DNA of 64,000 nt from Epiperipatus broadwayi (taxonomy: Eukaryota; Onychophora; Udeonychophora; Euonychophora; Peripatidae): positions 990,001 through 1,054,000 of the forward strand of contig JAQFVV010006199.1 of NCBI GenBank assembly GCA_028023455.1. The letters are read 5' to 3'. Shown piece after piece: positions 39,501 through 51,870 of the stretch (position 1 is its first letter; each line of letters opens with the position of its first letter). A program made the position numbers and the translations under genes. The notes beneath the pieces are model-generated. The model was given only the letters and a program-made list of their open reading frames with translations. It did no database searches and was not told the DNA's origin.

Positions 39501-40746
39501 GTATTTTTTTATTATTATTGTACATAATATTATTCTGCAATGTGTTAAATGTCTTTGTGGTGTTAAGGGTGAAAAATAATATTTTATAGGAAATATATTA
39601 TTGTTGACAATATTTAATTTATGATGTGAATTATAGATGTCACTTTAAAAGGTCAGCTGTCAATTTTTGAAATTTAAGTAAACACATTATGCCTGAGAGA
39701 TCAAAAGGTTAAATTTTGTCATCATAATGTGAGGTCTTACTAATTTTTTTAAAGACATTTTTTTGTCCTTCCTTTATTTATTTCTTTTTAAATAATTTGA
39801 ATATATGACTAAAATACTTCTCAAGATTGTTACTATGAGGAGAAGATGGAAAGGCGAATGAACTGATAAAAAAACTTTCCTGTTATTATAGTATCAGATA
39901 GTAATAGGATTATATCATCTGCATTATTTGTAATGTAATAATTATTATTTCATTGTGTATTTTATATAACAAAGACTGAAAGTTGCATTAATGTATAATT
40001 CATGAAAATTTGTCTTTGCATTATTGATTGAATTGACATTTAGCATTACTGACTGAATTTAAATGTCATTAAATATTTATAATGAAAAAAGATAGTGGGA
40101 AATTTATCATGACTTTGACTTTTTTTTTTTGTAAATCAGAATTAATGGAGTAAGATATAATGATTGAATAAGAAATACATTTGATAATAGTAGAAAGAAG
40201 TTGTTTTATTCCTTTTCTTTCTTTCATTATAAATTATTCTAGCATTTCATTTTTAAAACCTATTAACAAATTATACTTATATTGTTAACACTAATAATAC
40301 AATGATTAGGCTTAATAATGGTGATATTATTAAAGCTTAATGTAAATAATAAGCTTCTCTCTCAATGCTGAAGATGGTACCATATTACAATCATATTTGT
40401 TTTATTCTTAATAAAATTCAACTGACTAATTCAAATCTAAGTGGGATTTTTGCCCTATAAGTAGGAATAGGATAGTATTTACTGACTAATAATTGGATAA
40501 CACGTTGTGTTGGCTATGAATCAATTATTTGGAAAAATAAATTCTAAGCTTATTTAGAAATTCTCAGTATCCAAAAATATTTCCAGGATTTATGCAGATT
40601 CACTTCACTGGGTGTATAATGGATACATGCGCTAAATATTACACCAGGAAATCAATTGTTATTGTCTGAATAATTTTGTGCTTGAAATATTTATAATTAT
40701 TAAGAAAGATATAAAACTAGCAAAACATCTTTACATATTTATATAT
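39501..40746. other. AT-rich DNA, no gene seen
   Basis: No supportable feature. Confidence 0.6.
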
Positions 40747-40850
40747 AGTAGAGTGGCAGACTTAACTACTAAAAGTTTCTAGATTAATGTTCAGTCTGAC
40801 ACTTTGAACTAATCATTCAATTATTATTCTAACTGTGGCTAGAATTTTTA
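40747..40850 (+). mobile_element. Second tRNA-like SINE family, copy b (decayed)
   Basis: The sequence AGTAGAGTGGCAGACTTAAC and the following GACACTTTGAACTAATC align to the copy at 23.0 kb, in the same orientation. The B-box region is eroded. Assignment depends on the three-way similarity. Confidence 0.35.
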
Positions 40851-41949
40851 ATTCACTTGCTCAGTTATTTTAATTAACCCAAATTGAAATATAAATTTTT
40901 AATATTTTACAATTATTATATCTGAATTTAAATACAAGTTGGATACAATGAACTCAGCAACTAGATAGAATTACAAGGAACAAGTTAAAAAATTTCTTTT
41001 ATAGTTTTGTAAAAATGTAATATTTTATTTTTTTCTAAGAAATAGTAACTGAAAAACGAAAAAAAAAAATCTGAAAACTTTTTAATCATTAAAATACATT
41101 TTTTTAAAATTATGTACCATTTATCATGTTCTGATTTAGTAGCTACAAAATCATTTATTTTGAGGTTTCTTGGATATTATGAGGTGCTGCAATAGCTTTT
41201 GACTTTTCTTTGTATTTTGCAGTTACCTATAATATTCGTTTACCATATATAGTTTTTTTGTATGCATGTAGAAATCATTTATTAAAATTATTAGTTCACA
41301 AAAATCTGAAGATGTTAGTATTGTACGGAAATCTAGAAAATTAAAATGTGTATTTGCATATAAAACAAACCACATGTTTATTTTGATCTTATTGCAAATA
41401 ATATCTGATTGGTAGATTGTTGGCCTCAAGGCAATTTTTGAATATGTCTTTTCAGAAAGAAAAATTATAATTTTCTGTAATTTACTTACATATTTAAGCT
41501 TATTTATGCAATATATTTGTAATATATTTATTTTAATCCATTAAACTACATAACTACAATTAGATTTTATTTGATAATATTTATTTTTAAGAAGACAAGT
41601 CATGAAAACTAAGTTACAGCAAAGCAGAAGCAGATTTTACTGCTAACAAGAATGGCTTTTATAAACCTTGGTAAAAAAAAATATTGTAAAATTTTAATGG
41701 CAGTAACTTTAATTTCAAATTTTAAGACATATTTGTATTCTTTAATGATGTCTAAATTAAAAAATTTTCTATTTTAAAAATGAAATTCAAATAAGAAATA
41801 TGTTGTTCTACAGTTTTTATAAATAAATAGCATTGCATCCAATATTGAAAAGTGACAATGTTATAGTTAAGAACTTTATTTAGTAATTTATAATTTATCA
41901 AAGTTTAAATATTAATTTTTAGAATGTATATGTTACAGTTAAAGTAATA
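40851..41949. other. AT-rich DNA, no gene seen
   Basis: No supportable feature; the 68-codon minus frame at 41223-41429 has no motif. Confidence 0.6.
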
Positions 41950-42042
41950 AATCCAGTTATTATGAACAATTACTGGTTATTATTAATAATTACTGAGTGT
42001 TTGGTCAAAGTGATAAAAAATATGTGAAAATCACATTAACCA

Positions 42043-42131
42043 GGTAATTATTAATAATTACCAGCATCCTTTGGTCAAAATGGTAAATAATAAATGTAAA
42101 TCACATTGACCATGTAATTATTAATAATTAC
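42043..42131. repeat. Repeated 18-20 bp perfect palindromes
   Basis: GGTAATTATTAATAATTACC at 42043-42062 is its own reverse complement, and its 18-bp core recurs at 42114-42131. Each is preceded by a similar TCACATT(A/G)ACCA block. They lie at the left edge of the KRBA2-like remnant. Confidence 0.9.
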
Positions 42132-42311
42132 CAATAGGAGTCTGGTAAATGTAAACAAATTATGTTGTATAATATTTATTTATCAATTTTAATATTTAGT
42201 GATTTTTTTTAACATTTATTGTTGTATTATTTATCACATTATGATAAACTTATACAAATAAGGAATACAAAACAAATACAGAAACTTTAATTAGGTAAAA
42301 GTTTTACATTT

Positions 42312-42577
42312 TTGCAAAGATTTAATGTCAGCATAACATTTTCTACAGTAATGTTCTTATACTTTGCCTTAAGCTCTTTCATCATCCGGTTTTGCCTGGC
42401 ATGATCAATTGCAATATGGATGTCATGAATTGATTGAAAATTCTCTTCCATAAAAAATGTAAAATATATAATTGATTCATTTTCATTTAAATATTGATAT
42501 TCTGCTGGTGATTTGGCTGGTAAACTTCTCTTTAACTTTTAGCAAAAATGAATAATACTCTTCTCTTGTAAATAACT
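42312..42577 (-). pseudogene. KRBA2-like integrase fragment
   Basis: On the minus strand, TREEYYSFLLKVK is followed, after a one-base frame change, by SLPAKSPAEYQYLNENES, then EENFQSIHDIHIAIDHARQN and RMMKELKAKYKNIT, ending at VENVMLTLNLCK. The block order F..IHxxHxxxxHxxxxRMxKxLxxKYxNIT...L..C matches the H2C2-type zinc-binding segment upstream of the DDE core in KRAB-A domain-containing protein 2-like integrases (Ginger/Ty3-related DNA transposons). One metal-ligand histidine block (IHIAIDHARQ) is readable. The DDE core itself is absent, so this is a short non-functional piece. The family call is from motif memory. Confidence 0.65.
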
Positions 42578-43085
42578 GATGGTTTTTAGTTTCTTTTTCA
42601 ATTTCAAATTACTCATTTGATCATTAAATCATTTTTTCATTATGTCTAAACCCTCCATTATGTTTACAGGTAACATAAAATTAATAAAAATGTAAAAACA
42701 GTGTGCCAATTATACTAACAATAGACATAAATAGAAAACTGTATCTTCCAGTAATGTAGTAATCAGAATTAAGTGAATGGTTAGCCCAAACACAACAATG
42801 ATATGACTCTTTTTTTTTCTCTGGAATATGAAGAAGCTTCCAATCTAACATATCAAAATGTGTTACATTTACTGTTGATAGTCACAAACCTAATGGTATT
42901 GAATTGTATTAAATTTACTGTTGACAATCATGAAGCTAATGTTATTGAAATTTATTACATTTACCATTAACAGATGAGAATTATGAATAACTACTGGTTC
43001 ATTTGACCATATTATTTTATTATTTATTAATAATAACTGGTAATTATTGATACTAACTGATTAATCACTTCAACCATAACATATA

Positions 43086-45924
43086 TATCATTTAAATCTT
43101 ATATTTGTAATAAATAGTGGAAAGATTATCAATATATAATATAGGAAAAAGGTCTAATTGCAAAAATAAAGTGATCTAAATATGGACAAAGTTCTCACTA
43201 GTCTTTCAAATTAGAAGGGGTGTGTGTTGAAACCAAAATAGATTATATAAATATTATTAAAAATCTAGTAGAAATCTTACAACAAGGAATAAGTAAAAAA
43301 TAATCAACTTTAATTGTTAAATATTATTGAAAAGTTTACTACAAACATTACTACAAAAAAAGGTATAGAAAAAAATACTAATTGTTTAGTTTTTATTTAC
43401 GGAGTTACTATATTAATTTAGAAATAAATATTTAAAATAATGCGTTATACAGAACTTAATGTAAATATATATCTAGTAAATATTAAAATTATTTTTTTAA
43501 CAGAATCGATTGCTTATCTGCAATAATATTAAATGTTATATAATATACATTTTCAAATTATATATATTCTATATAAATTTTAAACATTTTTAAATATGTA
43601 TATGTATTTAAATACCTATGATAAAAATTTAACAATTATATTGTAAATTTATTAAGATATCAACAAAAGTAATTAATGAACAATAAATTATTGTAAATTA
43701 GACAAACTCATATTCATAATATATATAATAAACACAAAACGTTGGAATATAAAGTCCAAAATCCCAATATATAAAAATAAATAATAACTATAATGAGTTT
43801 ATGGCATGATAGCCATTCTGAGTAGCATTTTACATTTAAACTACAGACTGCATATAAAATATTTCTTTATGAAACTGTTTTTATTATTTCAGAATTTTCA
43901 TTATGAAATAATAAGTTTTTAAAATAAATTATCTAAAGAAAATTCAAGATAATAATTACACATATAACAAATATAATTATTAAATTTGTTTTATATATTT
44001 TATGATGAAAATTCATGAGATAAAATACAAAAGGTACAATATGAAACTGATATTAAATTGTTATCTGTAATTTTAAATATAGTTTGACATCCAGAGATAG
44101 CATGATATGATGTTTTGTAATAATAATACATAGAAATTGAAATATGAAGTACAAAATAAATATTTCATTTTAAAAAAAAAAAATAATTTCTAATATTTTT
44201 ATTTTTCATTATTTGTGAACCATGGGTAAATGCATCAGTGGGTTTTTGTTTTAAGTTTTCAGCAGCTTTATAGTGCTTTTAAGGCATGAGATTGTGTAAT
44301 AAGAATAAATTCTATTAATTATGACCTTTTTATTCTGAAAATATATATATATATATATGAATTTGTAAAAACTTGGGAAGAAGAGTTCTGAATTACTGAT
44401 GTTCATTTTGATATTTTTAAATAAAAAATCATTAATTTCTTTATAAAACTCTTCCATGATCATAAGTAAAACTTTGTTATGACCCAAATTGGGTATTGAT
44501 TTGAAGTTAGGAACTACTTTTCTTTCAAAATGTAATCAGTTGATTTTGAAAAAGAATAATTTCTCTGAAAAATTTTTTTTGTTACAATTTGTCTTGAGTT
44601 TATTTTGTATTTCCTTTTAAAAAAAAAGTTTCACAATTGAAACAAACTTTCTTATTTTTGATCAGGTCAAATTTCAGGTTTTGATAGCAAATTTTTACTG
44701 AAAACATTGTAGATATTTAATTGATATTTTTAGATAGATTTTTTTTCTTTTTTTATGTAAAAGATTTTTTTTTGCCTGCTAATAGTATGTTTAATGCATA
44801 ATGAAATATAGCTAAAAATATTTTCATAAGATTTGTGGTTATAATTTAGCTGTTCAACATAAGTTAAAATATCAGTTGTAGTGAATGGTATTATTTAACA
44901 TCCCTAAACAATTTATAAAGCAGAGGTCTGCTATTGAAATAATCTGCATCATTCTTAGATATTGAAAGCATAGCCACTATATTAACAAGCAAACAAAAGG
45001 TATTCAGTAATTAGCACTTTTATAAATAAAGTTTATATCAGTTCTTTAACTAATTGTTTGCTATTTTTATTATCAATAATATAATTTAAGTGATATACAT
45101 TATTACATTCCATTAAAGAAGTATTCAAATTTAGATAAAGTCCAAGCAGGATCTCTACTCAAATATGTAACTTTCCAACTTTATAAAGTATCATATTGGA
45201 CTAGTAGATATACTGGAATCTCTCTATTCAATCATATTTCTTCGTAAAATCAACTTAGTGAATGACTTTCCATTATATATGACAACATTAGAGAATTTGT
45301 TTTGATATTAAAACTGTATAAGAACAAAAGGCAGCGTTAAAGGAAAATAATTATGATAAAGACTCCAGTTGATCAATTGAAGCACTAAATAAGAAAATTA
45401 TAAACTTTCAACAAACCTAAAACATATTAAAAGGCAATAAGAAATATTCTAAGAATAACTGCAAGTTCATCAATTTTTAAATATAATATGAAAATATAAA
45501 ATTATTATAAATATAAGTAGATCCTACAAAATCAAAAAGGCAAGAAACAATTCAAATTGCAAATAAGTACATGCTTTGTTAGCCAATTAGTTGCCACATG
45601 GTCTCACATCAATAGACAGTCATTTTGTCTTTAGACATATTATGAGATACAGCTGTAAAACTGATTGTATTAAGGTAATTTTACACCTGAGATGTCATCA
45701 CTATATGAATTAATATAACATGAAATCAGGGATTGACAGATAAATTCACTAAAAAGTGACAGAGCAAACTATTAACTGATATGAGTTAGTAATTGTTTAA
45801 ACATTTGTCAGCCATTCATACTGTAAAGATGTAGGAGGGAGTTTCTCTTATTAGAAGGATAATAATTCAGCAAATTGTTTCTAATAAAGAAATACTTAAT
45901 GAATAAAATACTACCATGCATAGT
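43086..45924. other. AT-rich DNA, no convincing gene
   Basis: No supportable gene; the 78-codon minus frame at 44251-44487 crosses an (AT)n run (44341-44360) and is not credible. Nothing recognised between 45100 and 45900. Confidence 0.55.
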
Positions 45925-46045
45925 TTAGTAGTAGTTTAGTGACATATTTAAAAGCTAAAGGTCCTTGGTTTGAAGCTCAATTCTATAACTTTTGATGCTT
46001 GAATGCCATGTAAACTTTTGAGAGCTAAACTATTCAATTATTTTC
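45925..46045 (+). mobile_element. Second tRNA-like SINE family, copy c
   Basis: A-box-like TAGTTTAGTGACATATTT, then AAAAGCTAAAGGTCC, a B-box-like TGGTTTGAAGCTC and a tail CTTTTGAGAGCTAAACTATTC aligning to copy a at 23.0 kb. This is the best preserved of the three copies. No target duplication recognised. Confidence 0.5.
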
Positions 46046-46082
46046 AGGAAGATATTTATTTAATAAAAGAACTCCAATAGAG

Positions 46083-46215
<133 letters not shown>

Positions 46216-46229
46216 TAAAATAGGCCAAA

Positions 46230-46440
46230 AACTCTATACATATTGCCATTCATTTCAAGCCAGAGTAATCAATGAATGCCAGAAGGCTTGTGCATAAAAT
46301 GCCCATCTAGTGCCTACTCATCCAATATCCCCAGACTAGTTTCTGGCTTGTGGCCTTTGCCAGTGGGGAGCCTTGGATCTGAGAGCTGCACCTAGATCTT
46401 AGGATGTAATGCAAAACCTCCAGCAGCCACCTTTTATCTC
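46230..46440. other. GC-richer patch of unknown nature
   Basis: About 200 bp clearly less AT-rich than its surroundings, including GCCAGTGGGGAGCCTTGGAT and CTCCAGCAGCCACC. It sits immediately after the inverted microsatellite. Frames are short and I recognise no domain. It may be the end of an element or a former exon. Confidence 0.4.
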
Positions 46441-46889
46441 TACTTAACTACAAAACTATGAGTCTTAAATTGAAAACACTATAATATTTTCAATCCAAGC
46501 TCATTAGTTATAACCAAGCATAAGAAATGATGAGCGTGTGATAATAAAGATATTTAATGAAATTTAAGTATGTTATATTCATAGAGTTACAGAAATTGCA
46601 AGGCTGAATTCCTCATGGTTCTCTCTAATTATAGATTTATGAGTTCATAGTTAGTTAATTTTACAATATTAAACAATTATGTTTGAAGCTATTTAGGAAA
46701 CATTTGTATATGATTGGTTCAATAGTAATAAAATATTTTTAAATAAAAAGGGTTTTTTTATTTTAAAAAAAAATTATGTTTATTTCTGCATTTTTATAAT
46801 TAAAAACTATTTTGTTCTGTGATAGAATTTAAGAAAAACTAAATGGAATCAATATATTATATGTTTTCCTGAAGGTTTGTGATAATGGT

Positions 46890-47128
46890 ATTTTAGTTGT
46901 ATTTATATATTGGATTATTTTCATCATCTAATATTAAATATTGAGTGTCTTTAGAAAAATTAAACTTTATTTAAATTTTCAATTATATTCAACTTTTAAT
47001 AACCTGGGTGAGCTATTACTAAGAGTTGTATATAATTGAGAATTTAAATAAAGTTTAATTTTTCTAAAAATACTCAATATTTAATATTAGATTATGGAAA
47101 TAGTCCAATATATAAATACAACCAAATA
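46890..47128. mobile_element. Hairpin MITE, copy 2
   Basis: Inverted repeat with arms containing GTTGTATTTATATATTGGA, CATAATCTAATATTAAATA, TTGAGT and AAATTAAACTTTATTTAAAT. The loop region contains AACCTGGGTGAGCTATTAC. The inner arms match the MITE at 27.5 kb in order (CCATAATCTA, AAACTTTATTTAAA, then ACAAC or AACTT near the loop). Internal arms are about 85-100 bp. The outer boundary is approximate. Confidence 0.8.
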
Positions 47129-47177
47129 TATTAGATATCTTGAAGAAAATATTAATATACTTTCTCCATTTTTTCTA

Positions 47178-47284
47178 ACTATGATAGGTTTAACGAACTT
47201 TTAATAAGACTGCCAGAAAATCCATTTTTTTCTTGCTATGATAGGTTTAACAAATTTTTAATAAGAGCTGCCAGAAAATCCATC
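47178..47284. repeat. Short tandem duplication, period about 58 bp
   Basis: Two adjacent copies of CTATGATAGGTTTAAC followed by TTTTAATAAG and CTGCCAGAAAATCCAT, with two or three differences. A purine (GA)n tract lies further on, at 47417-47450. Confidence 0.85.
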
Positions 47285-47416
47285 CTTCACAAATATCTTA
47301 AACAATTTATTCAATAAAACTAGCAATGCTCTTTTTAGCCAGTTTTTGTCTATCAAAGATTTGGAAATTGTTGGCAAACTTATGAAATCATTGCATGATG
47401 CCAGAAAAGAAAAAAC

Positions 47417-47448
<32 letters not shown>

Positions 47449-47489
47449 GAAGATTATGAAGAAATAAATCTTTACAAAGTCTTGTCATA

Positions 47490-49290
47490 AGGACATGACC
47501 CTTTTATAAAAGTTTGTTGTATGTAAAGTACCTCTAAAAAGAGCTAATACTATCATTACTAATCAGATTGTCAATCTTATATATCAGATGTCTAAATCCA
47601 AGATTGATAAAATGAGGAAAAGCATTATTAGAGCAGAATGGCAAGCATCTCTTTCACAATGTTCCTTTAATAGAAGTTTGATAAAATATGTGAATATTAG
47701 TGATATTGACCCTACCATTGATCATCATAAATTAAAAAAATCCTCAAGAACAGATGACATATTTCCAGAGTTTTTAAAAATTTTAGGAATTAAAGCCAAA
47801 GCATTGTTGGGAGAATTATTTAATAATATTATTCATCCTGAAAGTGTTTAAAATTTGGCATCCAAGCAGTAATCCAAAAAAATTATTGTCTAATATCATT
47901 ATTATGTTTCTTATAAGCTTTTTGAAGGAATTATATTAACAATAATTTTAGCAATAGTTGAAAGTCAGATCCTATTGAATAAACTGGTTTTAGGGCAGGA
48001 AGAAACAATTGTGAACAAATTTTATCTTTAACAACACACATTAAAAAAGGCTTTCAAACTAAATTAAAAACTGGTGCTAGCATTATTGATCTAACATCAG
48101 CTTATGATTCTGTTTGAGAACATGGTCTTCTAAAAAATAAACTTTTTAAATTTACTATTAATTTACTTGACAAAATATTTATTCTTCAATAGGAAAATTC
48201 AAATGACATTAAATGATGATTATAATAGGTACAAAATTTTACAAAACAGACTGTCACAGCGTTTCAGTTCTCTCATCTTTTTGTTTAAAATATTCATCAT
48301 TGATTTCCAGATAGTGAAGGCAGAAAATTGCATCTATTATAATGATATTGCCATGGCCTCTCTAAAGAGATCCTCCTGAAATAAAAAAGTCTCTCAATAA
48401 GAATATGAATAAATTAATAGAAAATATTTTTGATAGATTGAGTTCTTATTTCAATATAGACAAAGTATTCAATTTTTCATCTAGACAGGATCATTTCATT
48501 ATTCGAATATAACCATTTACAAAAAATATTCTATCCCATGCTATTTAGGAGTGACCTTGGATCAAAGTCTAATTTATTTTCATCATGATCAAAATTAAAT
48601 AAAAACTTTCTGGCATTACATGAGATTGTAATGCAAAAATGTTTTGAAAAGCTTCCTTAGAAATAGCATTTTCTTCTGATAAATACTGTTCTCCTGTTTA
48701 GTGAAAAAGTTCTCACATCTCCATGATGAATATTACTGGTACACTTAAATCTACTCCTGTTTTTTTTTATATTTCTCTTAACATTTATCAAAAGAGAAAT
48801 TAGCTTACAGAAAAGGTATAAAAAACTGTTAAGAAGATTGGATTTGCAAATAGCTCATGATATAGTTTTAACAATCTAAGAGTCTATTCAAATCATGACA
48901 TTCATTTTGTATGTTTAATCATAAATCTGCAATTGAAGAATTATATCATAAAATGGAACTCTTATGAGATTTCAAATAATTTTTTTTCCCAGATCCAATA
49001 ATAAGGCCAGTTGGATTTAATCTTCCTAGATTCAATTAATGCATAATCAATTCAATACAACCTATGATCATTGTGCTTATCTGTTTCATAAATGGAATTT
49101 AAAAGAGCACTAATCTTTGTAAACATGAACAGATACAAACTATGAAACACCTTGGTAATGACTTTATGCCTAAAGTTGCAAAATTGAAAGATTTAATAAA
49201 GCCACTGGTGAATCCTATCTCTTGTTTAGAATCTCTACAGGTTTTTTATTGATATCTTGTTGATGTCTAAATCCATTCATAAATTGTTTA
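47490..49290 (+). mobile_element. Decayed Jockey/CR1-superfamily LINE fragment
   Basis: A plus-strand non-LTR retrotransposon ruin whose blocks occur in protein order: the pre-RT region with FPEFLKILG (frame 47588-47851), a YRPISLL-equivalent block near 47900 now damaged, GFRAGRNNCEQILSLTTHIK near 47990, KLKTGASIIDLTSAYDSV (first catalytic aspartate) near 48065, LGVTLDQSLIYFHH near 48550, SGTLKST-like sequence near 48735, GFNLPR near 49015 and EQIQTMKHLGND near 49130, the last matching the C-terminal zinc-knuckle area of such elements. The 5' half with the endonuclease is missing, and the YADD segment is not readable. Confidence 0.85.
47588..47851 (+). pseudogene. LINE reverse transcriptase, N-terminal fragment
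   Basis: An 87-residue frame just upstream of the RT fingers: MSKSKIDKMRKSIIRAEWQA, a helical charged stretch, then HHKLKKSSRTDDIFPEFLK, matching the LKxxKxxGxDGIxPEFLK entry to the polymerase but with the GKAPG turn eroded to KSSRT. It ends in a stop before the palm. It continues the broken LINE downstream and is not an independent gene. Confidence 0.75.
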
Positions 49291-49324
49291 TTTGAAACTA
49301 ACATTGAATTCTATATTTTTAAAG

Positions 49325-49325
49325 G

Positions 49326-49400
<75 letters not shown>

Positions 49401-49428
49401 TTTTAAAGGGTTCTCTCTCTCTCTCTCT
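49325..49428. repeat. (CT)n tract duplicated with its flank
   Basis: A long CT tract (49328-49398) preceded by ATTTTTAAAGGGTT is followed by a second copy of ATTTTTAAAGGGTT and a shorter CT tract (49412-49428). The duplicated flank shows the tract expanded by copying more than the dinucleotide alone. Confidence 0.95.
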
Positions 49429-50076
49429 TTTATAATTAATATTCTAAATAAATGTGCTCCTTTGATTTAAGTTATATGATTAATATGCTTAAAAGTATAT
49501 AAAAGTGTCAATTTTTGATATTACATTAAACATATATAATAGGATCTAGTAATTATTAGCTTTCTACAGATAATTACTCTGACTGGATACATGGTCTTTA
49601 AAAGTGTTAAATAGTCAATGGGGTAAAAAAAGGAATTTGGTTGAATGATCAAAAAGAACAATTTATTTGTAATGACCTTTTATATAAATTAACAATACTT
49701 TGTAGTAGGTTAAAAAAATCAACTATGGTTTCCAACATAAAGTTCCCAAATATTTGATTACATTCAAAATTTTCTAACATAGAAGTCAAATCTTCATTTA
49801 CCTTTTTTTTTCAAACATTGAAAATATATTTCTGATTGACATTTAATATAGACTTTCATCAAAACTACAAAATAAATTTCATCATATAAAATCTGTATCT
49901 AAAATACATTTGGAAATTAATTTCATCTGTGTAGAAGTTATTTGTGATTTTTTTTAAAAATATCTTGAAGTATTTCTAAAAACAATTCATATACAAATTG
50001 CAACCTTATAGCACCAGTTTACTGTTAAGAAAAATATGTGGAAACCATAATCCTTAAAACTCTTTATATATAAATA
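49429..50076. other. AT-rich DNA, no gene seen
   Basis: No supportable feature. Confidence 0.6.
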
Positions 50077-50513
50077 AAGTAGTTTTTGGATTAAATCGTG
50101 TTAGTTTTGATTAATTCCCAACATTTCGACAAAATAGTATCCATTGTCAAGGTTAACTTTTGAAAGACAAATCATTATATCTCAAATAGTAACAATATTG
50201 AGTGTAAGGTAAAGAATGAGATTGAGCATGAAGTTTAAATAGAACTAATGAAGCATGACATATTCCAGCCTTATGAAGACCACTGTGAAACTGAAGAAAA
50301 TAAACATTTGTTAATTCACATATTCTGAATGCTCAATTACTTTGCACTCAATCTTATTCTTTACCTCACATCCAATCTCTTACTATTTGAGGTCTAATGG
50401 TTTTTTTTTTTTTTTTTTCAAAAAGTTAATTTTAACAATGGCAGAAGCTATTTCATCAAAATGTTGAAAATTAAACAAAACTAATACAGGGTTTAACCCC
50501 AAAACTAGTTTGT
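50077..50513. mobile_element. MITE with long terminal inverted repeats
   Basis: The left arm runs from AAAGTAGTTTTTGGATTAAA through TTAGTTTTGATTAATT, CAACATTT, TCTCAAATAGTA and GGTAAAGAATGAGATTGAG to about 50240. The right arm (about 50320-50513) is its diverged reverse complement, with a T-run of about 20 bp inside (50401-50419). Arms are about 170 bp and roughly 75-80 percent alike by eye, separated by about 85 bp. No coding capacity; superfamily unknown. Confidence 0.75.
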
Positions 50514-50559
50514 TTATATCATATAACCATGAAAACATTAAATACATATATATGTAACT

Positions 50560-51870
50560 AGAGGGATTTGAACTTAGGATTTTTCAATCTATATTCATCC
50601 TCGACTCCATCTCAAACATACATACAAAAAAGTTAGATGATTCCCAAGAATATGGATTTAAAAAAAATCTATGTTCAAATCTGTCTAGTTATTTATATAG
50701 AAAACATTCAGTACACTGAATGAATAAGTTATTTACCTATTGCCTTGGAAATAGGTTATATCTATAAGTTCAGTTTATTCCTCTCCTATTACTATATGGA
50801 TACATAATGGTGTGATAATATGAGGGGTTAGGTTGACATAATGTCTACCAGGGTATGACTACAGTATCAAATCCACCAGGTATTTTGATTAGTCCACCAC
50901 TGGTTTTCAATGAAATGGATAATTGAATAGTTAGAAGGGTGAGAAGATTGAAGTCTATTAATCAAAGTTTAAGAAATTGCTATCTTAATATAAACCCAGC
51001 ATTGATTATTTATATATATGGGAGATTATGATCTGGTACAAATGATGAATGCTGGTTCTGCATGAAATATGTATATTAGATAGTTTGCTCAGTGAGAAGA
51101 TTGAAGCCTGTCTATTAAAGTTTAAAAAATTGCTATCTTAATATAAACCAAGCACTGATTGTATATATGTGTGGGAAATTATGATCTGGCCCAATTAATG
51201 AGGCTAGTTCTGCACAGAGGACTATATTGGGGATCATCTATCTTTTTCTCAAATATGAAATCATGTGGATCAGTTGTTTGAAATGGTATGGAGAGGATGA
51301 ATCTAGACTGAAAAATCCTAAGTTTGGACTCCTTTAGTTACTTATATAGAAAACATTCAGAATACTGAATGAATAGATTAATTACATATTGCATTAGAAA
51401 TAGGATTCATCTATAAGTTAAGACTATCCCTTTCCTGTTAATATATGGGTATGTAATGGTCTGATAATATGAAGCATTAGATTGATAATATCTACATGGG
51501 TATGACCAAAATATCAGATCCACTAAGTGCTTTGAGCATTCCATTGTTGATTTTTTAATGATATGGATAGTTGAATAGTTGGAGTGGTGAGACAATTGAA
51601 ACCTGTCCATTAAAGTTTAAGGAATTGTTATCTTAATACAAGCCAAGATATGAGTGGGAGATTGTGATCTGGTCCAACTGATAAGTGCTGGTCTCCGTGA
51701 AATACATATCTTGGCTATCATCTATCTTTTTTATATGTATGTCATCATATGTGTTGGTTGTTTGAGATGGAGTGGAGGATGAATATAGACTGAAAAATCC
51801 CAATCTCAAATCTCTCTACTCTCTAGTTACATAGAAAACATTCAGTATATTGAATGAATAAGTTTATTAT
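50560..51870. repeat. Family A-related cluster, divergent subfamily
   Basis: It starts with GAGGGATTTGAACTTAGGATT and repeats blocks seen in the other clusters (TTGCTATCTTAATATAAACC, GGGAGATTATGATCTGGTAC) at about 50985, 51130 and 51625. It adds blocks not seen elsewhere: GAAAACATTCAGTA(C/T)A(C/T)TGAATGAATA recurs near 50702, 51350 and 51835. So about three tandem units of 490-650 bp are present, mainly in the reverse orientation. Short frames such as 51407-51610 (minus) lie within the repeat. Confidence 0.75.

Larger units (their letters stand above)
41950..43085. mobile_element. Probable DNA transposon remnant with palindromic ends (KRBA2/Ginger-like)
   Basis: Both edges carry related blocks in opposite orientation. 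The left has TTATTAATAATTAC repeated with TGGTCAAAGTG (41966-42131); the right has CATTTGACCATA, TTATTAATAATAACTGGTAAT and CACTTCAACCATAA (about 43000-43080). Between them lies a minus-strand integrase-like remnant. Exact termini and target duplication are not resolved, so the extent is approximate and the link between ends and gene is inferred. Confidence 0.55.

Noticed and set aside
47258-47488. 76-codon minus-strand frame with a serine/leucine-rich segment
   Set aside because: The segment is the translation of the (GA)n tract at 47417-47450 and adjoins a LINE remnant on the other strand.
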